Assembly (NCBI GenBank): GCA_947588325.1
Contig: CANPYH010000066.1
Span: forward strand, 1 to 8,206
Direction: 5' to 3'
DNA length: 8,206 bases
Origin: an uncultured Clostridia bacterium
Lineage (GTDB): Bacteria > Bacillota > Clostridia > Christensenellales > Pumilibacteraceae
This document shows, one piece after another, positions 1 through 6,115 of this stretch. The notes under the pieces were generated by a model. It was given only the letters and a program-made list of their open reading frames with translations. It was not told the DNA's origin and made no database searches. Position 1 is the stretch's first letter. Every line of letters begins with the position of its first letter. The position numbers were made by a program, and so were the translations under genes.

Positions 1-727
1 GTATCTTTCTCCCCACTTCAACCTCCCTCACGGGATCGCCCGTAAGCGAAACGCGCAGGGTGTCGCCTATTCCGTCCAGCAACAACGCGCCTATCCCCGC
101 CGCCGACTTAATCACCGCTTCCTCACCCGAGCCGCTCTCGGTTATGCCTATGTGGAGCGGATAGTCGCAAGAGGACGCGAGTGTCCTGTATGCGCGAACG
201 CAGGTCGGGGCGTCGCTCGACTTAACGGATATAACGGTGTCATAAAAGCCCTCCTTTTCCAGCGCGGCGACCGAGCGAAGCGCGCTCTCCGCAAGCGCCT
301 CGGCAGTCGCTCCGCCGAACTTCGCCCGTATATCCTTTTCCAGCGAGCCGCCGTTTATGCCTATCCGAATGGGGCAGGAATTGGCTTTGCACGCCGCGAC
401 AAGCTCTTTAAGCCCCCGCTTGTCCGTATTGCCGGGATTGTACCGCACCTTCGCAAAGCCTATGTCCGCACACGCAACGGCAAGTCGGTAGTCGAACTGT
501 ATGTCCGCGACAAGGGGCAAGTCAAGCGCGACGTATTTCCTGCACACCTCGACGTCACGCATATTGCGAACGGCAAGGCGCACTATATCGCACCCCGCCC
601 CCTTCAGCGCGGAGATCTGCTCTGACGTCGCCGCATAGTCCGACGTGTCGGTGTTAGTCATTGACTGCACCGCTTTCGGACTGCCGCCGCCTATCGTTAT
701 ATTCCCGATTCTGATTTTTCTCGTCAT
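1..727 (-). CDS. ispG: (E)-4-hydroxy-3-methylbut-2-enyl-diphosphate synthase IspG (GcpE), N-terminal part
   Basis: IspG is an iron-sulfur enzyme of the MEP isoprenoid pathway. It reductively converts methylerythritol cyclodiphosphate to HMBPP in the cytoplasm. The gene starts with ATG at 727 and runs open to the window edge, giving 242 residues of the TIM-barrel domain; the C-terminal domain with the 4Fe-4S cysteines lies outside. Family motifs seen are VQSMTNTDT (residues 20-28), PLVADIQFDYRLA (71-83), NPGN (97-100), RIGINGGSLEKD (121-132), HIGITESG (192-199) and GALLLDGIGDTLRVSLTGDP (213-232). Residue 77 is Gln where the E. coli-type sequence has His (ADIHFDYR). It starts 28 nt after the rseP stop, with only a weak AGGT-type ribosome binding site, so it is probably the next gene of the same operon. 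Identification is near certain; the 3' part cannot be judged. Confidence 0.97.
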   Translation of the reverse strand, partial: MTRKIRIGNITIGGGSPKAVQSMTNTDTSDYAATSEQISALKGAGCDIVRLAVRNMRDVEVCRKYVALDLPLVADIQFDYRLAVACADIGFAKVRYNPGNTDKRGLKELVAACKANSCPIRIGINGGSLEKDIRAKFGGATAEALAESALRSVAALEKEGFYDTVISVKSSDAPTCVRAYRTLASSCDYPLHIGITESGSGEEAVIKSAAGIGALLLDGIGDTLRVSLTGDPVREVEVGRKI

Positions 728-755
728 GTTTAACCTATCTGAGCGGCCTATCAAC

Positions 756-1976
756 CTATGTCAGCAGCCCTATTATATCGATTACAACCACAAACGCGAG
801 CAGCGTCATCAGCCCCACAGCGTGAACAATATTCTCCGCCTTCTTGTTTATGGGCTTCTTCCGTATCCACTCGATTATCACGAACACCGCCCGCGCCCCG
901 TCCAGCGACGGAATGGGGAGAATGTTGAAGATTGCGAAGTTGCAGGCAAGCAGCGGGAGCAGAAGTAGCATATATTCCCAGCCCATCTGCATATATGTCG
1001 CTATCGCGGACACCGTGCCTATTGGGCCGCTCAGCTGAGTTAAGGGTAACCGCCCCGTCAACATGTTGCCGAATGCCGCGAATATCTGTCCGCACAGTTT
1101 GAAGGTATATGGGAAAGCGTATCCTATCGAGGGGAAAAATCCCACCGATTGCCTCTCGTAACTTTGCACAAAGCCGAAGAGGATTCGGGGCGTATAGCCC
1201 CCTCCCTCGGCGGGAACGAGAACGCTCTGTTTTCTCACCGTTACGTCTATCTCCGAGCCGCCGCGCATAACCGTCAGCACCGCCCCGCCGTCCTCGCCGA
1301 CGCCCGCAATAAGCTCGTTAAACGAGGTCAGAACGCCTATTCTCTTCCCGTCCACGCCCACTATAACGTCGCCCGTCATCAGCCCCGAGGCGTACGGCGC
1401 GCCCGTCGCGGGATCCACATAGAGCTCGGTGACTACGGGCAGACTATAACCCATCGAGATGATGAAGATAAAGGAGAACACGAACGCCGAGAGCAGGTTG
1501 AAGAGCGGCCCGCAAAGCATTACTATCAGACGTTTCCATGGCTTTTGTGCGGCAAACGCCACTCGCCGCGACCCGCGTTTTGTCGCAGGCTCATTCGGTT
1601 CAGTCGCTCCGTCTTTCCCGACCGCCGTAACCGAGCCGCTTAACCCTGCCCTCACTGTAGATAGATTAGTCCCGTCTTTCCCGCGACATATCGAACTGTT
1701 CGCCGTAGCGGTGCCGCATGACACGACTTCGGCAAATGGCGGGTCGTCGAGGCTATCTTCGTCGGTAAAGGCGCAATAGCCGCCGAGAGGGAGCAATCTC
1801 ACCGAGAACACTTCCCCGTTCTTTTTCTCCTTCCGAAAGAGGCGTGGACCGAAGCCTATCGAAAACTCGTCCACCGAAAAGCCGAGCAGCTTTGCGGAAA
1901 GGTAGTGTCCGAACTCGTGAATGGTAACCATCGCGAGCAGGACGACAAGGGCTATGAGAATGTAAAGCAGGATCAT
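756..1976 (-). CDS. rseP: RseP-like site-2 intramembrane zinc metalloprotease (peptidase M50) with an in-frame insertion
   Basis: This 406-residue membrane protease cleaves transmembrane substrates, typically anti-sigma factors or signal-peptide remnants (family knowledge; the substrate here is unknown). The first membrane segment carries the zinc motif HEFGH at residues 20-24, followed by the conserved FSIGFGPRLF (38-47) and LPLGGY (62-67). A further membrane segment begins around 150 with the CGPLFN motif (155-160). A PDZ-like domain covers about 180-250, and LPIPSLDG (353-360) supplies the third zinc ligand, Asp359. Residues 83-142 are an extra segment not expected in the family; removing them gives DDPPFAAQKPWKR, which reads as a normal linker. 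The key catalytic residues are intact, so the protein is probably functional. The ATG at 1976 overlaps the dxr TGA in an ATGA, implying translational coupling; the nearest GGAG lies rather far upstream. It ends with TAG at 756. Confidence 0.95.
   Translation of the reverse strand: MILLYILIALVVLLAMVTIHEFGHYLSAKLLGFSVDEFSIGFGPRLFRKEKKNGEVFSVRLLPLGGYCAFTDEDSLDDPPFAEVVSCGTATANSSICRGKDGTNLSTVRAGLSGSVTAVGKDGATEPNEPATKRGSRRVAFAAQKPWKRLIVMLCGPLFNLLSAFVFSFIFIISMGYSLPVVTELYVDPATGAPYASGLMTGDVIVGVDGKRIGVLTSFNELIAGVGEDGGAVLTVMRGGSEIDVTVRKQSVLVPAEGGGYTPRILFGFVQSYERQSVGFFPSIGYAFPYTFKLCGQIFAAFGNMLTGRLPLTQLSGPIGTVSAIATYMQMGWEYMLLLLPLLACNFAIFNILPIPSLDGARAVFVIIEWIRKKPINKKAENIVHAVGLMTLLAFVVVIDIIGLLT
1550..1736 (-). 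mobile_element. Putative small in-frame protein-coding insertion element within rseP, flanked by 7-bp direct repeats
   Basis: The 7-mer CGGCAAA (plus strand) occurs at 1550-1556 and again at 1730-1736, exactly 180 nt or 60 codons apart. Both copies encode Phe-Ala in the same frame of rseP. The DNA between them encodes a Gly/Ser/Thr/Ala- and Arg/Lys-rich peptide that does not resemble M50 peptidases. Deleting one repeat plus the insert restores DDPPFAAQKPWKR, the expected linker before the next membrane segment. This fits insertion with a target-site duplication and no stop codon in the host frame. The insert has two internal repeated blocks, given separately. I see no transposase and no convincing terminal inverted repeats, so it would have to be a non-autonomous element. 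Alternatives are a lineage-specific loop or chance repeats. Confidence 0.55.
1609..1707 (-). repeat. Paired internal direct repeats within the rseP insertion
   Basis: On the coding strand CGGGAAAGACGG occurs twice, at plus-strand 1672-1683 and 1609-1620, 63 nt apart and in the same frame; both encode Gly-Lys-Asp-Gly. Each copy is preceded by TACGGCG (1701-1707 and 1623-1629), 17 nt away in the first unit and 2 nt away in the second. The units are therefore similar but differently spaced, as in a degenerate duplication. I found no further copy elsewhere in the window. Confidence 0.6.
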
Positions 1977-3085
1977 GCCGTATACTTACTCCGAAAATAG
2001 TGGGATATCTCGGTCCGGAGCGTTTTCAGGCTCTCTTCGGTAATATCCCTTTCTATTTCGTTTATGCTCAATGCCTCGCTTATTATGCCACAAATGTCTG
2101 TAAATTTTATTCGGCGGCTCAAAAACAGTCCGACCGCGACCTCGTCCGCTATGCTGTATATTGCGGGCGCGGTGCCGCCTATGCGCAAGCACTCCCTCGC
2201 TATGGCGGGTGCGGGGAAACGCGTCTCGTCGGGTTTAATAAAGGTCAGCGGCCGCGAAAAGTCGAACGCCCTCACCCCGCCGTTATCCCGCCGCTCGGGA
2301 TATGTCAGAGCGTATTGAATGGCAAGTTCCATGTTGGGATAGGACATCAGCGCCGCCGTCGAGTTGTCCTTAAACTCCACCATTGAGTGTATCACGCTTT
2401 CGGGGTGAATGACGTACTCGACTTCGTTTACGCCGAACAACCGCGCCGCCTCGATAATCTCGAGACCCTTGTTTACCATTGTCGCGCTGTCCACGGATAT
2501 CTTTGCACCCATGTTCCAGGTGGGGTGTTTTACCGCCATTTCGGGGGTAATTTCGCTTAAATCAGTACTATGACAGACATAGAACGGGCCTCCGCTCGCC
2601 GTTAAAATGATTTTTTTGACGTCTTGCCGCCCGAGTTGGAGACATTGGAAGATTGCCGAATGCTCGCTGTCAACGGGGATAATCTCCGCGCCCGACCGCG
2701 CCGCCGCGGATAGCACAAGCTCCCCCGCGCACACTATCGACTCCTTGTTGGCGAGGCCAACGCGCTTACCTTTCCCTATTATCTTCATCAGCGGAGAGAG
2801 CGCGGCAAGCCCGCTTATAGCCATGACATATATGTCCGCGTCTGTCTCTTCGGCAAGCCGCTCGGCGCCGTTCTCACCCGTAAAAACCTTTGCGTCCGAC
2901 GAGGAATACGCCGCCGTCGAAGATATATACTTTGGAGCGAACTCAGCTTCCTGCTCTTTCAGGAGGCTTGTATTATTCCCCGCCGCGAGTGCGACAACAC
3001 GGTATTCATCGGGAAATCGGCGCACGACATTCAAAGTCTGTACGCCGATGCTGCCGGTACTGCCGAAAACCGCTACCGCTTTCAT
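1973..3085 (-). CDS. dxr: 1-deoxy-D-xylulose 5-phosphate reductoisomerase (Dxr/IspC)
   Basis: Dxr catalyses the NADPH-dependent rearrangement and reduction of DXP to 2-C-methyl-D-erythritol 4-phosphate, the committed MEP-pathway step and the target of fosmidomycin. The 370 residues show the nucleotide-binding GSTGSIG (8-14), LANKES (111-116), PVDSEH with metal ligands Asp139 and Glu141, SGGPF (164-168), KHPTWNMG (186-193), NKGLE with Glu209 (205-209), HPESVIHSMVEF (227-238) and the C-terminal GGTAPA/DEVAV region (303-318). It is only slightly shorter than the roughly 380-400 residues usual in the family, with no missing domain. The ATG at 3085 lies 1 nt after the cdsA TAG, with a GGGAG ribosome binding site inside the cdsA end. 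Its TGA overlaps the rseP start. Clustering with uppS and ispG places isoprenoid precursor and carrier synthesis in one transcription unit. Confidence 0.98.
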   Translation of the reverse strand: MKAVAVFGSTGSIGVQTLNVVRRFPDEYRVVALAAGNNTSLLKEQEAEFAPKYISSTAAYSSSDAKVFTGENGAERLAEETDADIYVMAISGLAALSPLMKIIGKGKRVGLANKESIVCAGELVLSAAARSGAEIIPVDSEHSAIFQCLQLGRQDVKKIILTASGGPFYVCHSTDLSEITPEMAVKHPTWNMGAKISVDSATMVNKGLEIIEAARLFGVNEVEYVIHPESVIHSMVEFKDNSTAALMSYPNMELAIQYALTYPERRDNGGVRAFDFSRPLTFIKPDETRFPAPAIARECLRIGGTAPAIYSIADEVAVGLFLSRRIKFTDICGIISEALSINEIERDITEESLKTLRTEISHYFRSKYTA

Positions 3086-3086
3086 T

Positions 3087-4061
3087 CTACACTCCCGGGA
3101 TATACATTATTATCGTTATAAACAGGAAGGACACCATTGCGCCGAGGATCCAGCCGTCCACTCTGTCGAGTACGCCGCCGTGCCCTGGGATAAGATTGCC
3201 GTAGTCCTTAACCCCGCAAAACCGCTTTATGTACGACGCTATGAGGTCGCCGAGTTCGGTCGCCACCGCTATAAGCAGTCCCAACACGAGGTATAGCACG
3301 AGACTTACCCCGACGTTTTGGTGCAACTCCGTCAGACCCATAACGCCCGTAAAGGACAGTCCGAAGAGCATTGCCGCCATAATCATACCGCCGAACAGAC
3401 CGCCGACCGCGCCCGATATAGTCTTTTTGGGACTGATTTTCGGGGCGAGTTTGGGGCCTTTGAGGAGCATACCGACGAACAGTGCGAATATGTCCGCGCC
3501 GCATGCGCAAAGTATGGTCGCGAGTATGGCTATCGCACGGTAGTTAATACCGCCGCTGTACATCCAGGGCGTGTTCGGATCGAATGCGAGACCGAGGTTG
3601 ACTATACCCTCTTTTGCCCGCGCAAAGGGGCTGACGGATATGCCGCTACCGGGCAGGTAGTTAAGCCCGAGGAAGCAGACCATAAGCCCGACGGGATAGA
3701 GCATGCAAATGCAGGTGCTGACTACGTTTTCGAAGGACAGCTTGGGCGTCGCCATATTGACGATAAAGCACACGACCGCCATTATAATCATCACCACGAA
3801 GAAGGCGGTAATTCCGCCCGCACCGTTGATGATGTGTATGACTTTATATGCGGCATAGCCTAACCCTATAAACACGGCGACTATCGGATAGATCGGTTTT
3901 GCAAACTTGTTTCCTATCGCTTTGGACATTTCATAGGAGCCCGCGAACATGAGGAACAGCACAAAAGCGTCGTAGACAACGTCCACAACGTATATAGATA
4001 AAAACAACACCGCCGTGACTATAAGCCCTATCAAAAAGCCATATATCAGCCTTTGTTTCAT
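3087..4061 (-). CDS. cdsA: Phosphatidate cytidylyltransferase (CDP-diglyceride synthase) CdsA
   Basis: CdsA is an integral membrane enzyme that makes CDP-diacylglycerol from CTP and phosphatidic acid, the branch point for bacterial phospholipids. The chosen ATG at 4061 overlaps the uppS TGA (ATGA) and follows GGAAGGAT; the frame stays open upstream to 4145, but that part lies inside uppS and is not membrane-like. The 324-residue product has many hydrophobic segments and the family signature at 276-302, with S-x-x-K-R, K-D and the HGG...DRxD core. The SPKKT motif (210-214) is followed by ISG where WEG or VEG is usual, and the earlier D-T-F-A position reads DIFA. A loop of about 40 residues around 135-175 makes the protein longer than typical CdsA (about 260-280). 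The signature residues are intact and the family call is firm. Confidence 0.96.
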   Translation of the reverse strand: MKQRLIYGFLIGLIVTAVLFLSIYVVDVVYDAFVLFLMFAGSYEMSKAIGNKFAKPIYPIVAVFIGLGYAAYKVIHIINGAGGITAFFVVMIIMAVVCFIVNMATPKLSFENVVSTCICMLYPVGLMVCFLGLNYLPGSGISVSPFARAKEGIVNLGLAFDPNTPWMYSGGINYRAIAILATILCACGADIFALFVGMLLKGPKLAPKISPKKTISGAVGGLFGGMIMAAMLFGLSFTGVMGLTELHQNVGVSLVLYLVLGLLIAVATELGDLIASYIKRFCGVKDYGNLIPGHGGVLDRVDGWILGAMVSFLFITIIMYIPGV

Positions 4062-4750
4062 TGCTCTATCCTTCCGAACCTTCTGTGAGTTTTCATGAAA
4101 TCGGCGATTATGCCGTCCAATTCCTTCTCTCCGAAATCGGGCCAAAGGGTGCCCGTGAAATAAATTTCGGAATACGCCATCTGATACAGCAGAAAATTGC
4201 TTATTCTGTGCTCCCCTCCCGTGCGTATTACAACGTCGGGATCGGGCAAACCGCCCGTGCCGAGCGCCGAAGCGAACGTCTCTTCCGTCGCCGTCACGCC
4301 CTCCGCAGAGAGTTTGTTTGCCGCTCTGACTATATCCGCGCGCCCGCCGTAGTTAAAACAGATATTGAGCCTATGCTCCGCAAGCGCTTCCGTCTTTTTC
4401 TCCGCGTCCGCTATCAGTTTCCGAAGTTCCTCGTCGCAGATCGACACGTCGCCGATGACCTTAAACCTTATTCCCCGCGCGAGCATATCGGGCAGGTTCT
4501 TTACGATATATTTGCCGAACAGCTCGAATATGCCTGAAACTTCCTCTTTTGGGCGGTTAAGATTTTCGGTGGAAAATGCGAATAGGGTCAGAATTTCGAC
4601 TCCCCTGTCGAAAACGGCTCGGCTTATCCTGTCGATGGTATCCACTCCCCTCTTATGTCCGTAATTACGCGGCATAAGACGGCGTTTAGCCCACCTGCCG
4701 TTGCCGTCCATGATTATGGCGATGTGACGGGGAAGTTTATCAGATTTCAA
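4058..4750 (-). CDS. uppS: Isoprenyl transferase (undecaprenyl diphosphate synthase) UppS
   Basis: UppS is a cis-prenyltransferase that elongates farnesyl diphosphate with isopentenyl diphosphate to undecaprenyl diphosphate, the lipid carrier for peptidoglycan. With a TTG start at 4750 the product has 230 residues. HIAIIMDGNGRWAKRR begins at residue 9 with the catalytic Asp at 15. FAFSTENLNRP, FNYGGRADI, RTGGEHRISNFLLYQ, SEIYF and LWPDF follow, all typical. I prefer this TTG because AAAGGAAAAGGAAA lies just upstream and the short N-terminus fits the family. A second in-frame TTG at 4786 would add 12 residues but has no ribosome binding site. No ATG precedes the catalytic motif; the first in-frame ATG is the Met inside IIMDGNG. 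The gene overlaps frr by 11 nt and cdsA by 4 nt, suggesting translational coupling. Confidence 0.95.
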   Translation of the reverse strand: MKSDKLPRHIAIIMDGNGRWAKRRLMPRNYGHKRGVDTIDRISRAVFDRGVEILTLFAFSTENLNRPKEEVSGIFELFGKYIVKNLPDMLARGIRFKVIGDVSICDEELRKLIADAEKKTEALAEHRLNICFNYGGRADIVRAANKLSAEGVTATEETFASALGTGGLPDPDVVIRTGGEHRISNFLLYQMAYSEIYFTGTLWPDFGEKELDGIIADFMKTHRRFGRIEQ

Positions 4751-5306
4751 GGATTTCCTTTTCCTTTGCTTTACCCAGCTCGTCAACCGTCGCTATGGAC
4801 TTATCGAGTTCCTTCTGAACTTCCTTTTCGAAGCCCGAAAGCTCGTCCTCGGAAAAGTTAAGCTCCTTCTTCATCTTTTTAGCCTTGTCGAGAACGTCGC
4901 GACGTTCGTTACGGAGCACGACTTTGGCATCCTCCGCCATCTTCTTTACCTGCTTGACGAGGTCGCGCCTGCGCTCTTCGGTAAGCTGCGGGAATACGAG
5001 GCGGATAACCTTTCCGTCGTCCACGGGATTTATACCGAGGTCGGAGGCGGAAATCGCTTTGATCGTCTCTTTGGCAGCACTACGGTCGAAAAGACTTATA
5101 ACGAGCATTCTCGGCTCGGGAACGGTTATGTTCGCCATTTGCTTCAAAGGAGTCTGGGATCCGTAGTAGTCCACCGTTATGTTGTCGAGAATCTTCGGGT
5201 TGGCGCGGCCTGCGCGGACGGTCAGAAATTCGCCCGAAAGGTGATTGACTGCCTTTTCGAGTTTCTCTTCATAGTTGAATAATTCTTCTTCGAGTTCGGG
5301 TAACAT
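4740..5306 (-). CDS. frr: Ribosome recycling factor
   Basis: Ribosome recycling factor works with EF-G to split the post-termination ribosome complex in the cytoplasm. The 188-residue length matches the family (about 185). Domain I helices and domain II segments are recognisable: LTVRAGRANPKILDNITVDY (28-47), a VPEPRMLVI segment, KAISASDLGINPVDDGKVIRL and the LTEERRRDLVK stretch, followed by the long charged C-terminal helix. The ATG at 5306 is preceded by GGAGG at 5316-5320. The 60-nt gap behind pyrH contains a sigma-A-like promoter, so frr and the envelope genes behind it could be transcribed independently of rpsB-tsf-pyrH. The 3' end overlaps uppS and supplies its ribosome binding site. 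Confidence 0.98.
   Translation of the reverse strand: MLPELEEELFNYEEKLEKAVNHLSGEFLTVRAGRANPKILDNITVDYYGSQTPLKQMANITVPEPRMLVISLFDRSAAKETIKAISASDLGINPVDDGKVIRLVFPQLTEERRRDLVKQVKKMAEDAKVVLRNERRDVLDKAKKMKKELNFSEDELSGFEKEVQKELDKSIATVDELGKAKEKEILEI
4756..4765 (-). promoter_or_regulatory. Purine-rich ribosome binding site deciding the uppS TTG start
   Basis: The coding strand reads AAAGGAAAAGGAAATCC directly before TTG at 4750, with two AGGA cores inside the 3' end of frr. No similar purine run precedes the alternative TTG at 4786. This favours the start at 4750. Confidence 0.55.
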
Positions 5307-5332
5307 ACCTTATTTCCTCCGTAATTATTTAC

Positions 5333-5361
5333 AGTATACCACAATTTAATTGCGGGGTAAA
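5333..5361 (-). promoter_or_regulatory. Sigma-A-like promoter upstream of frr
   Basis: On the minus strand TTTACC (5356-5361) and TATACT (5333-5338) are separated by exactly 17 nt (5339-5355). These match the -35 consensus at 4 of 6 positions and the -10 at 5 of 6. The expected start near 5326 would give a short leader with the GGAGG site of frr. Position, spacing and the only sizeable gap in the downstream block support it; no expression evidence is available. Confidence 0.6.
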
Positions 5362-5366
5362 CCGTT

Positions 5367-6062
5367 TTAACCGATAAACGTGCCTATTTTTTCGCCCTTT
5401 GCCGCCTTAACAATGCTGTCGGACTCGTCAAGCGCGAAGGTGATGATGGGAATGTTGTTCTCCATGCACGTCGTTATCGCCGTCGTATCCATGTGCGAGA
5501 GGCGGAGATTGATAACGTCGAGGTAGGACAGCTTATCGAACTTCTTGGCGCTCGGGTTCTTTCTCGGGTCGCTGTCATATACGCCGTCTATGTTCTTCGC
5601 CATAAGGAGTACGTTAGCGCCTATCTCCGCAGCACGGAGCGCCGCGCCCGTATCCGTCGAAAAGAAGGGATTGCCCGTGCCGCATGCGAACAGGACTATC
5701 CTGCCCATTTCGAAGTGTTTGAGCGCCTTTCTGAGAAGAAAAGGCTCGGCTACTTCGGGAATGGAGAGCGCGGTCTGAAGTCTCGTTTGAAGCCCCTTCT
5801 TCTCTATCGCGTCCTGAAGCGCAAGCCCGTTCATTATCGTGGCGAGCATACCCATGTGGTCCGCCGTCACGCGCTCCATGTTAGTTCCCTGTCTGCCCCG
5901 CCAGAAGTTGCCGCCGCCCATGACCACGGCTACGTCTATGCCGAGATTATGCACCTCTACTATCTGCGAAACGACGTGTTCCACCATTGCGGGATCTATG
6001 CCCGTGCCGTTTGCACCCGCGAGGGCTTCTCCGCTTAATTTAAGAAGTATTCGTTTATACAT
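5367..6062 (-). CDS. pyrH: UMP kinase
   Basis: PyrH phosphorylates UMP to UDP with ATP, an essential cytoplasmic step of pyrimidine nucleotide synthesis; bacterial enzymes are hexamers of the amino-acid-kinase fold. The 231 residues are close to family length. Seen motifs are KLSGEAL (8-14), GGGNFWRGR (49-57), the TADHMGMLATIMN segment (66-78), FACGTGNPFFSTDT (125-138) and KNIDGVYDSDP (156-166). The ATG at 6062 has GGAGGG at 6069-6074. A terminator-like hairpin lies between tsf and this gene, so pyrH is probably expressed by partial readthrough or from a promoter I could not locate. It is followed by the frr promoter region. Identification is certain in practice. Confidence 0.98.
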   Translation of the reverse strand: MYKRILLKLSGEALAGANGTGIDPAMVEHVVSQIVEVHNLGIDVAVVMGGGNFWRGRQGTNMERVTADHMGMLATIMNGLALQDAIEKKGLQTRLQTALSIPEVAEPFLLRKALKHFEMGRIVLFACGTGNPFFSTDTGAALRAAEIGANVLLMAKNIDGVYDSDPRKNPSAKKFDKLSYLDVINLRLSHMDTTAITTCMENNIPIITFALDESDSIVKAAKGEKIGTFIG

Positions 6063-6082
6063 ATTCTTCCCTCCGTTTTAAG

Positions 6083-6110
6083 AAAAAGGAACACCGAAGC
6101 GTTCCTTTTT
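6083..6110 (-). terminator. Intrinsic terminator or attenuator between tsf and pyrH, UUCG-capped
   Basis: The minus-strand RNA forms a 12-bp stem with arms AAAAAGGAACGC and GUGUUCCUUUUU closed by a UUCG tetraloop, followed by CUU. One pair is G-U in the minus-strand RNA but would be an A-C mismatch on the plus strand, which fixes the orientation. It starts 5 nt after the tsf stop. It probably lowers transcription from the highly expressed rpsB-tsf pair into pyrH and the genes behind it. Confidence 0.8.
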
Positions 6111-6115
6111 ACCGA

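Noticed and set aside
152..625. 157-codon plus-strand open frame opposite ispG
   Set aside because: It is the antisense shadow of a clear IspG coding sequence, with no family resemblance.
1557..1729. rseP as a pseudogene disrupted by the insertion
   Set aside because: The frame stays open across the insert, both flanks keep the HEFGH, PDZ and LDG motifs, and downstream genes are intact.
4062..4145. N-terminal extension of cdsA to 4145
   Set aside because: The extra 28 residues are charged, lie inside uppS, and the ATG at 4061 has a good ribosome binding site and forms an ATGA overlap.
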